Shown here one piece after another: positions 28,315 through 35,528 of a stretch of 64,000 nt of DNA; positions within the stretch are counted from its first letter, which is position 1, and each line of letters begins with the position of its first letter. Where the stretch lies: the NCBI GenBank assembly GCA_963662245.2, contig CAXXVQ010000009.1:372001-436000 (forward strand). The letters are read 5' to 3'. Both the position numbers and the translations under genes were made by a program. The stretch comes from JAFGVL01 sp963662245. GTDB lineage: Bacteria > Bacteroidota > Bacteroidia > Bacteroidales > Paludibacteraceae. Under the pieces are notes generated by a model. That model saw nothing but the letters and a program-made list of their open reading frames with translations, did no database searches and was not told the origin of the DNA.

Positions 28315-28333
28315 TTTAAGCTTATTATAAATG

Positions 28334-28366
28334 AAAAACCAGCTCGGTATCGGGCTGGTTTTTTTG
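28334..28366 (+). terminator. Terminator of the duplicated pnp end
   Basis: AAAAACCAGCTCG, loop, CGGGCTGGTTTTTTT. Compared with the pnp terminator at 25411 the inner stem has changed on both sides, so pairing is preserved. Confidence 0.87.
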
Positions 28367-28955
28367 TTTGTGTGTAATTAAAAAGTATTTTTGGGAGGGG
28401 ATAGTATTCATCAGCCCGAAGGGCTAGCTTAATTTAGCCCAACCGAAGGTCACTGACCAAAGGGAAGTAATGGCTACGCCTTGGGTTAGTGAGCAGAGTA
28501 AATGGTTCGGGCTGAAAGCCCAGCTTAAAAATAAATTGTCCTAACAGGACGCATAAATCTTTGCGTTGATTTTCCCAAGGTGTCGCTTCCCTTGCCTTGG
28601 GCTATCATAAACTGGGCTTTCAGCCCGATTTTACTATTGATTATGCTGGTGCTAAGGGTTTTGGATGTAATTGTTGTGAAATGATAATCGGATTGCAAAT
28701 CCGCCCCGACGGATATTATTTTGATAGAGTAAATTATTTTTGTTTGCTTTGCAAGCAAGGCACAGATAGATATCTGCCAGCGGGTGTTGATGTGAGAAAA
28801 TTTGCAGCATAATTTTTGAAAAATGTTTGGTTTTTATCATAGAATGCGCCAGCGAGGATATTTTAATTGTTAAGATTTATTTGAAATTAATATCTTTGCA
28901 TTAAATAAAAACCAATGAATTTGATTTAAAAAGGTTATAGACATATTAAAAATAT

Positions 28956-29116
28956 GAAGCGTTAGCTTTTATTCTTGCAGTTGAAAATCGCCAATTTTAA
29001 AACGCATACAGGAATAACAAGTGATACGCTCACGCTATGGCGTGGGCTGTACTTGTTTGTATGCGTAGGTGTTTGGCGATACCTCAACTGCAAATTAAGT
29101 TACAGTTCCACGCTTC
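28956..29116 (+). repeat. 161-nt imperfect long hairpin in the lipoprotein leader
   Basis: Six nested paired blocks run from the ends to the centre: GAAGCGT/ACGCTTC, TTGCAGTTG/CAACTGCAA, ATCGCCAA/TTGGCGAT, ACGCATACA/TGTATGCGT, ACAAGT/ACTTGT and CACGC/GCGTG around a TATG loop. Unpaired bulges separate the blocks. It begins about 58 bp after a -7-like TATCTTTG (28891-28898) and ends 53 bp before the lipoprotein ATG, so it would lie in the mRNA leader. It is too large for a terminator and lacks an immediate U-tract of the right kind on the stem. It could be an attC-like recombination site, a non-autonomous element or a structured RNA. No second copy was seen in the window. Confidence 0.85.
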
Positions 29117-29169
29117 TTTTTTATCTATTAAATGCTTTTGGAGCTAGGGCAAGTAAAATTTTTATTATC

Positions 29170-29835
29170 ATGAAAAAATTAAAAGTTTTTGGAGTTGTAT
29201 TGTTATCAGTAATGTTTTCTGTTTCTTGTAAAGGAAAGAATCAAGAAGGGAAGCCCCAAAAAGAAATATCTGTTTCAGATGTAGAACCTGTAGTAGATAC
29301 AAGTACACAAAATGTTATTGAATTATTTGACTTAGTCAATATGTTTATCCCTGACAAGAATGATGATTACACAAACCTTCGTTGGTCTACAGGTGCAAAT
29401 AAAAACAGTCCTATAAACTGGAAAACTAATGGTATTGATTACTTTGAGACATATTATTTCCGAGAAGGTGCAGTTTGTATTACAATAAATGGTGAATCAT
29501 TAGAGTGTTTAGATAAATATGTGGAACCATGTGAATGGAATCTTAAGCTTATTGGTAATAAAGGTGGGTATTCAAGTTTTCACTTAGATATCACTCATTT
29601 TGAGGTGAATGCAAGCATGACAATTGAAGAAATGTTCTCAAATGAAAATATCGAAAGTAAGCTAATTAAGGAATGTGACGAAGCATCTTATGGTCATCGT
29701 TATTATTCAATTAAGTTTAAAAATAAACGAGAATTTTGGATGCACCAAACATGGTCTTGTGGAAGTGGTGGGTGTCATATTTATCTTGATTTCTTTTTGA
29801 ATAAATATGACTTTGAAACTGACGAATGTGATTAA
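29170..29835 (+). CDS. Lipoprotein of unknown function
   Basis: 221 residues from the ATG at 29170. A longer open frame upstream runs through the long hairpin and is rejected as coding. The N-terminus is a lipoprotein signal (MKKLKVFGVVLLSVMFSVSC, with Cys20 as the lipid anchor), followed by a charged linker. The mature part has Trp- and Tyr-rich beta segments, paired cysteines (CITINGESLEC, VEPCEWNL) and a late SCGSGGCHIYLDFF motif that could form a disulfide or bind metal. I do not recognise the family. A 69-residue gene follows after 45 bp, probably co-transcribed. Both lie in the third cargo segment of the pnp/deaD mosaic. Confidence 0.72.
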   Translation: MKKLKVFGVVLLSVMFSVSCKGKNQEGKPQKEISVSDVEPVVDTSTQNVIELFDLVNMFIPDKNDDYTNLRWSTGANKNSPINWKTNGIDYFETYYFREGAVCITINGESLECLDKYVEPCEWNLKLIGNKGGYSSFHLDITHFEVNASMTIEEMFSNENIESKLIKECDEASYGHRYYSIKFKNKREFWMHQTWSCGSGGCHIYLDFFLNKYDFETDECD

Positions 29836-29880
29836 TAATAAATCAAATAAAAATATTAGACAACATTTACAAACTATTTT

Positions 29881-30090
29881 ATGAAAAAAGGAACGCACGG
29901 ATTAAATGAACTTTCATTTGAAGAATTATCTTATGAAGATCAAGCAAAGACTTTAAATGCTCAAATCCTTGGTATTGAAAGGGGGTTAATATCGCATATT
30001 AGAAGGGGAAATGAAGAAGGTAAAGATACTATAGCTAGCTCTCAAAAGTATATCAAACAACTTGAAAGAGTTATTAGCGCAATAAATTAA
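29881..30090 (+). CDS. Small hypothetical protein
   Basis: 69 residues, soluble, no signal. It starts MKKGTHGLNELSFEELSYEDQ and is mostly helical, with an Arg-rich middle (SHIRRGNEEGKD) and a C-terminal helix KYIKQLERVISAIN. Its shape fits a small helical regulatory or chaperone-like protein, but no family is recognised. It is 45 bp after the lipoprotein gene and ends in a strong terminator. Confidence 0.6.
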   Translation: MKKGTHGLNELSFEELSYEDQAKTLNAQILGIERGLISHIRRGNEEGKDTIASSQKYIKQLERVISAIN

Positions 30091-30130
30091 AAAGATAGGC
30101 TGCCCAACCGAACCGAGCAGCCTATCTTTT
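30090..30130. terminator. Bidirectional terminator between the 69-residue gene and deaD
   Basis: A 14-bp perfect stem (AAAAGATAGGCTGC with its complement), 13-nt loop, A-run on one side and T-run on the other. It begins at the last base of the 69-residue gene. Confidence 0.9.
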
Positions 30131-30160
30131 TATTTCCCTTTTCTTTACCGTTGGCGCATT

Positions 30161-31534
30161 CTATTTCCCTTTTCTCTTCTTCGAAGCCATATTTTGAATT
30201 TTGTCGCCTCGCTTTTGAGGTTTCTTGTATTTCGGAGGGTTGCGTTTGTAAGGACCACCAAGGTTTACCTTTTGGTTTTTGGCTTTCTTTTCGTGGAAGG
30301 CAGCTCCTGCTTCGTCGTTATTTAGTTTTTTAGAAACCGATTTATTGCTGTTTCCGCCTCTGTTAGTGTTTGTGCGTTCTTCTTCAATTAGCTGTTGTGA
30401 TACAGGCACATCTTTCGGGAAACGAACTTGCGGAATCTTGTAATTCATCAAGGCTTCGATTTCCTCTTTTGCCTCACGCTCTTTGTCAGTAAAGAACAGG
30501 ATTGTTTTCCCTTTCTTAGCTGCACGCCCAGAACGACCGATACGGTGTAAGTAGTTTTCAGGATATGATGGCACATCAAAGTTGATAACATGCGAAACGC
30601 TATCCAAGTCGATACCCCTTGCCATCAAGTCGGTAGCAATTAGCAGGCGCACTTCGCCTTCTTCAAATCGCTTGACAGATTCCAAACGGTAGTTCTGTGA
30701 TTTATTAGAGTGAATAACCTCCATTTCATGTCCGAAATCATCTTCCAAATTGCTGAAAAGCAAATCTGCCAATCGCTTGGTTGAGATAAAAATAATCACC
30801 TTGTTAAATTCTACACGGTCTTTCAAAAGGTTTACCAACAGGTTTTGTTTTGTGTAGAAGTTCGGAACATTAAAGCAGCGTTGAACGATATTCTCCAAAC
30901 GAGTTCCGCTCACGGCAATATTAACGCGCTCAGGAGTGATAAAGAAGTCGTCGATTAAATCGCTCACTTCCTCGGTCATCGTAGCTGAGAACATGATATT
31001 TTGGCGTTTTTCAGGCATAATATCAAAGATATCCTCCAACTGACGGCGGAACCCTTCGTCCAGCATCACATCCACCTCGTCTATCACTAACTTTTTAACC
31101 TCAGCAAGCATTAAAGCTTTACTAACTGCTAAATCAAATACACGACCCGGAGTTCCAACCAGAATATCCATGCCTTCCATTACGGCTTGCTTTTGCGTGT
31201 TGATGTTTGTTCCACCATACACACCCAGCACATGTACGCTTTGGTATTTGCACAACTCTTGTGTCATCTTCACCACTTGCACTACTAGTTCGCGTGTAGG
31301 AACCAGAATCAAAATGCGTGGGTTTGGCGACTTGCGGAATGCTAGCTCTTGCAACAATGGAAGCAAGTAAGCCATGGTTTTCCCGGTTCCGGTTTGCGCA
31401 ATACCTACCATATCTTTCCCTGATGAAATAATCGGGAATGATTCAGTTTGAATGGGCGTTGGTTCTGTGAAACCAAGTTCCTCAATGGCGTTATACAGTT
31501 GTTTCTTAAGGTTGAAGTCGTTGAAAGTATTCAT
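30161..31534 (-). CDS. DEAD-box ATP-dependent RNA helicase
   Basis: 457 residues. All core motifs are present: Q motif (FTEPTPIQTESFP), motif I AQTGTGKT (K52), Ia PTREL, Ib TPGR, motif II DEVD (152-155, in place of DEAD), motif III SAT, and in the second RecA domain ARGIDLDSV and HRIGRSGR. The C-terminal tail is very basic (QKRGDKIQNMASKKRKGK) and suits RNA binding. It resembles the RhlE/CshA-like group of Bacteroidota. It points toward pnp, with which such helicases often act in RNA decay. Its 3' end is copied at 26817-26968. A 14-bp piece of its end (TATTTCCCTTTTCT) is also repeated just downstream at 30131-30144. Confidence 0.93.
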   Translation of the reverse strand: MNTFNDFNLKKQLYNAIEELGFTEPTPIQTESFPIISSGKDMVGIAQTGTGKTMAYLLPLLQELAFRKSPNPRILILVPTRELVVQVVKMTQELCKYQSVHVLGVYGGTNINTQKQAVMEGMDILVGTPGRVFDLAVSKALMLAEVKKLVIDEVDVMLDEGFRRQLEDIFDIMPEKRQNIMFSATMTEEVSDLIDDFFITPERVNIAVSGTRLENIVQRCFNVPNFYTKQNLLVNLLKDRVEFNKVIIFISTKRLADLLFSNLEDDFGHEMEVIHSNKSQNYRLESVKRFEEGEVRLLIATDLMARGIDLDSVSHVINFDVPSYPENYLHRIGRSGRAAKKGKTILFFTDKEREAKEEIEALMNYKIPQVRFPKDVPVSQQLIEEERTNTNRGGNSNKSVSKKLNNDEAGAAFHEKKAKNQKVNLGGPYKRNPPKYKKPQKRGDKIQNMASKKRKGK

Positions 31535-31657
31535 TGTAATGTGATGTGATTTGAGTACAAAAGTAGGCTTTTTAAAATTAATAATTAAAAATGAAGAATT
31601 AAGAATGCAAAGAGGTGGAATCGGAGAAAGCTAAACCCGTGGACAGAAAGAAATACG

Positions 31658-31765
31658 AAACCAGAACCCCGAAGTGGGTTCAATAAAATAATAAGACAGG
31701 ATTAACAAGATTTACAGGATAATACAGAATCAAAACATGTTAATCATGTAAATCTTGTCAAAAAG
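31658..31765. repeat. Dispersed intergenic repeat, inverted partner at 52589-52674
   Basis: The reverse complement of this stretch matches the gap upstream of atpK: GATTCTGTATTATCCTGTC, GAACCCACTTC, GGGTTCTGG. About 20 bp around TTGTTAATCCTGTC is present here and missing there. A familiar kind of Bacteroidota intergenic repeat with no coding potential. Confidence 0.75.
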
Positions 31766-31768
31766 AAT

Positions 31769-33625
31769 TTACGAATTCTTGATTATTCTACGAATGAAAT
31801 TGCGTTTCACTTTTGCAGGAGCGAGTTTCTTTTCAAACCATTCGTGTGCAGGAGCGTCTAAAGTTACTCCGTGCATATAGTTGTAGGTTGCTACGCGAAG
31901 CGCATCGCCTAGCATATCTAGGTCAATTAGCTGATGGTCGGTGAATTCGATGCCGTTTTCAGCAAAACTTGGTTGCTCTTTTGGAGGCAAAATGTCTGCG
32001 TTATATTTCTCCGGATTCAAGCCCGTAGGACTATGAGCTGTCATGGTAAAGCGATGCCAGAAGGCTGATTGTATTAAGCCTTCGTCAAACATCTGACGAA
32101 CTACTTCAAGCGCATCTACTGTTTCTTGTTCTGTTTCTGTTGGGAATCCGTACATCAGGTAAGTATGCACCATAATTCCCGCTTGGGTAAAGTTTAGGCA
32201 GGATTGAGTTGCTTGTTCCAAACTTACGCCCTTGTTCATCATTTTTAATAAGCGGTCGCTAGCGACTTCCAGTCCGCCTGATACAGCCACGCATCCGGCT
32301 TCGGATAGTAAATAGCATAAATCGGCTGTAAATGACTTTTCGAAGCGGATATTGCCCCAAAAGCTCACAGTGAGTTTGCGCTCAAGGATTTCGTGTGCTA
32401 TTTCTTTTAGCAATTTCGGAGGTAGTGCTTCATCGGTAAAGTGAAACCCACTCTGTGCTGTTTGTGCCATGATGGCTTCCATGCGGTCGACCACTACTTT
32501 GGCTGATGGCGCATCATAACGCCTGATGTAATCCAACGAGCAATCGCAGAAAGCACATTTTGCCCAATAGCAACCATGCGCTACGGTCATTTTATTCCAA
32601 CGCCCATTGCTCCAAAGTTTGTGCATTGGGTTGGTCAGTTCTGTTAGCGAGATATATTTGTCCAGCGGTAGCCCTGAGAAATCCGGTGTGCCTGTCTCAG
32701 AAAACGGCAAATTCTCTTGCTCGTTTCCGCTGTAAATTATTTTGTCATTATCCAGATAATAGCAGCGAATCAGATTTTCTTTTGTGCATTTCCCTTGCAG
32801 GAATTCACACAAGCGCTGCATGGCAATTTCGCCATCATCTAGTAAAATATAATCGGTGTACTTGAATATTTGAGTATCCGTTAGGCTGCGAAGTTCGGTG
32901 TTAGGATATCCGCCACCAATTACAATCGGAATTTCGGGGAAGTGTTGTTTTGCATATTGTGCACAACGCAAAGCTGCATACAAGCAACCCGGAAAAGGCA
33001 CGCTAAAGCCAATTAGCTCAGGTTTAGTTTCTTCTATTTGTTGGGTAAATAAATCCAGAATCAATTTATCCACTTCATCAAGCGGAGCCTGCAAAGCTTG
33101 CTCGATATTGTCAAATGAAGGTGCTGAAATCGCTAAATGTTCCGCATAGCGAATCAAATCAAAATGCGGTGAAACGGCTTCGCGGATATAGTCGGCTAAG
33201 TCTTCCAAATACAGCGTAGCAAAGTGGCGTGCTTTATCATCAGTTCCCACAGCACCGAAAGCCCATTCCATATCGGCTGTTTCATCAAAGCGAGGTCCTT
33301 CGGGCAAAAGCGAACGATTGATAATACGAGTTGCCAGTGTGTTGTCCTTGCCTTGTAGGAATAGAAGTACTTGCTCAATGCTATTGATATATGCTTCACG
33401 CTCATCATAAATGCGAAGTAGTTTTTTTGTTGCATTCTGAGGTGGAGTTAGGAAAACCTGACGGATAAAATCTTTTGAAAATACTTTGTGAATTAGTTCT
33501 ATACCTAAATCAGTATGTGCCACCTCATGTCCTTGCTCCTGCAAAAAACCTTTTAGCACAGCAGTAGAAGGGTAGGGAGTGTTTAACTGAGTTAGTGGTG
33601 GTATTAGTAGCAGTATCTTCATCAA
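31769..33625 (-). CDS. B12-binding-type radical SAM protein
   Basis: 618 residues. An N-terminal cobalamin-binding-like Rossmann domain (MMKILLLIPPLTQLNTPYPS; later IGFSVPFPGCLYAAL and IPIVIGGGYPNTELR) is followed by a radical SAM TIM barrel. The cluster motif is C352, C357 and C360 (GCYWAKCAFC), spaced CX4CX2C rather than the usual CX3CX2C. Downstream elements typical of the class are FHFTDEALPP, VSGGLEVASDRLL and HTYLMYGFPTETEQE. Class B radical SAM enzymes do methylations or ring chemistry; the substrate here is unknown. It is a single gene without an evident partner, upstream-adjacent to the ykgJ-end repeat. Confidence 0.85.
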   Translation of the reverse strand: MMKILLLIPPLTQLNTPYPSTAVLKGFLQEQGHEVAHTDLGIELIHKVFSKDFIRQVFLTPPQNATKKLLRIYDEREAYINSIEQVLLFLQGKDNTLATRIINRSLLPEGPRFDETADMEWAFGAVGTDDKARHFATLYLEDLADYIREAVSPHFDLIRYAEHLAISAPSFDNIEQALQAPLDEVDKLILDLFTQQIEETKPELIGFSVPFPGCLYAALRCAQYAKQHFPEIPIVIGGGYPNTELRSLTDTQIFKYTDYILLDDGEIAMQRLCEFLQGKCTKENLIRCYYLDNDKIIYSGNEQENLPFSETGTPDFSGLPLDKYISLTELTNPMHKLWSNGRWNKMTVAHGCYWAKCAFCDCSLDYIRRYDAPSAKVVVDRMEAIMAQTAQSGFHFTDEALPPKLLKEIAHEILERKLTVSFWGNIRFEKSFTADLCYLLSEAGCVAVSGGLEVASDRLLKMMNKGVSLEQATQSCLNFTQAGIMVHTYLMYGFPTETEQETVDALEVVRQMFDEGLIQSAFWHRFTMTAHSPTGLNPEKYNADILPPKEQPSFAENGIEFTDHQLIDLDMLGDALRVATYNYMHGVTLDAPAHEWFEKKLAPAKVKRNFIRRIIKNS

Positions 33626-33703
33626 AGCTTAAATTTCTGACAAAGAACGGAAAAAATTACAAATTAAAAGTTAATAGTGAAGAGTTAATAGTTTGGAGAG
33701 ATA

Positions 33704-34170
33704 AAAAAGAGCGAAAGACAATAGTCCATCGCTCTTGTGTTTTATTTAAGAGACCTCCCCAAATTTTAGCTTGGAATTCGAGGGCTCTTCTGTTCTCCCT
33801 CTAAGTGGAGAGCCTGTTCCGAGCATCGGAAGGGCTAGGGGGCAATGTCATTAAGTTAAGAAGTTGATGGGCTGCAAGCCCAATTTATTTTAGCCCAAGT
33901 CAAAGTGAAACGACGCCTTGGGTAAGTTATGTTATTGTGTTTTGCGCCCTGTAAGGGCAATTTAATGTATTTAAGCTGTCCTTACAGGACGCAAACATCA
34001 ATCCATTTATCAACCCAAGGCGTTGCCTTGGGCTAGATTAAATTAGCCTTTCAGGCTGAAATCACCTTAACTTAATGACATTGGGCTAGGGGGAGGTCGG
34101 ATTTAGTTTTATAGCTCGGATTACGAAATCAATTTTCGTCTTGGTCGTTTGTTTCGGATATTGTAATACA
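33704..34170 (-). repeat. 467-bp direct repeat, copy 1: ykgJ 3' end, downstream region and terminator
   Basis: Near-identical to 38763-40861 once the insertion sequence there is removed; both are 467 bp. Read on the minus strand it holds the last codons of the YkgJ-family gene (34170-34121, ending NKRPRRKLIS and a stop). Then come several paired segments (GGGCTGCAAGCCC; TCCTTACAGGA; CCAAGGCGTTGCCTTGG), and last a terminator hairpin at 33703-33736. The gap 33626-34196 holds nothing else that I can support. Confidence 0.95.
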
Positions 34171-34196
34171 GAAAAACAAGATCAGAGTCAATATCT

Positions 34197-35528
34197 TTAG
34201 TAGACTAATTTTCCAATAAAAGAAACGCCCCCATGACCAGAGACATTCTTAAATGCTTTATCTATTAATGACAAGTCAAGGGGGAAAGCACACCAAATTT
34301 CTCCAGCAATATATAAATTGCCAGAAGGATCAAAAAGCAAATAATTATTATCGTCTTTTACTGATAAAGGAGCAGACCAGAAGCCTGTAGCCTTTTTATT
34401 TTCATGAAAAGTAGCTACATAAATGCCACTATTCTTTTTAAACTCATATTTTTCTATATATCCATTAGGAATTTCGTCGCCAAATACATATAATGTATTC
34501 TCCTGGTCTACACAAAGGCCTCTAATTTTCCCTGTTTTTAGTGGTTTGCAGGATTTAACCGTCCCCTTGTTATTAAATTCCATAATTACATTTCCACCGG
34601 AATAAATAGAATCAATTTCACAACCAAAAGATTTTCTAGCTTTTTTGTTGAATATATTATAGGATAAAAATACTCTGTCTTCTGTTGCAAACAGGCAGGA
34701 TACATTGGACATTCCACATTGAGCAGTTGTTACCCATTTTAGTTTACCTGATTTGGAGTAACAGGCAAGATATGTTTCAAAAATGTCATTGTTTTTTTTA
34801 CTATCGTATTCTTTTGATGCTAATTTTAATGTCTTTCCACCAAAAAAACCTCCGTTTCTGTAATTTCCGGCTAAATAGATTGTTCCACTAGGGCTGACAG
34901 ATATTTTAGTCGAGCCTGAAGTTATCTTATAGCGAGCACCCTGATAAGGAATAACATCAGCCCAAATAATATTGCCTTCTTTGTCTATGTTGACAATAAA
35001 ATCTCCACCGTCATCTGATGTTTTTTGACTGATGTTTTTTGACAGTTCTCCACGAACATTACCTGTAATGATAAAATCCCCATCTGGTGTTCTTACAAAA
35101 TTATGAACCTCAACAGTTGTTGACAGGTCGCATGAATATTTTTTCGTAATATTTCCCAAAGTATCTGTATAGTTTAACACTATAGAGTCAGCCTTTGAAA
35201 GAAAAGCCACTCCATTATGGGGGATACTTGTCATACCAATAATTTCTACATTTTCTGTTTCGGAGACAGTAATCATATAGTTAAAATCTCCGTGTATAGC
35301 ATAGTTAGCAATACTATATTGGGGAAAAATGCGATGCATTTCTCCTTTTGCATCGTATAGTTTTTTATTGAACTGTTCTTGTTCTATTACAATGGAAATA
35401 GTTTGGTTATCATTTATTACTGGGAATTTAAATTTACTGTCTGGAGAGGAGCTTATCCATTCGAAAGCCTGGGGAAAAATATTTAGTACAACACAAAGTA
35501 ATATGGAGGCAAGAAGGATTCGTTTCAT
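34197..35528 (-). CDS. Secreted propeller-like protein
   Basis: 443 residues with a signal peptide (MKRILLASILLCVVLNIFPQ). The mature part is a series of short beta-sheet repeats of the type ISVSPSGTIYLAGNYRN, LCVDQENTLYVFGD and LLFDPSGNLYIAGE. These are typical of SBBP/NHL-like beta-propellers. No T9SS sorting domain is visible. The start codon overlaps the stop of the upstream WG-repeat gene by one base (TAATG), so the two are translationally coupled. A similar propeller-like protein is encoded divergently at 37319. All three genes lie between the 467-bp direct repeats. Role unknown. Confidence 0.75.
   Translation of the reverse strand: MKRILLASILLCVVLNIFPQAFEWISSSPDSKFKFPVINDNQTISIVIEQEQFNKKLYDAKGEMHRIFPQYSIANYAIHGDFNYMITVSETENVEIIGMTSIPHNGVAFLSKADSIVLNYTDTLGNITKKYSCDLSTTVEVHNFVRTPDGDFIITGNVRGELSKNISQKTSDDGGDFIVNIDKEGNIIWADVIPYQGARYKITSGSTKISVSPSGTIYLAGNYRNGGFFGGKTLKLASKEYDSKKNNDIFETYLACYSKSGKLKWVTTAQCGMSNVSCLFATEDRVFLSYNIFNKKARKSFGCEIDSIYSGGNVIMEFNNKGTVKSCKPLKTGKIRGLCVDQENTLYVFGDEIPNGYIEKYEFKKNSGIYVATFHENKKATGFWSAPLSVKDDNNYLLFDPSGNLYIAGEIWCAFPLDLSLIDKAFKNVSGHGGVSFIGKLVY

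Larger units (their letters stand above)
27952..28785 (+). repeat. Direct repeat, copy 2: pnp 3' end plus downstream region
   Basis: Second copy of 25029-25862. The coding part, the terminator, the short paired repeats and the half hairpin element are kept in the same order. Homology fades after CTGCCAGCGGG near 28785. Confidence 0.92.

Noticed and set aside
28975..29169. N-terminal extension of the lipoprotein frame
   Set aside because: It runs through the long nested hairpin and lacks protein character, whereas the ATG at 29170 gives a textbook lipoprotein signal.
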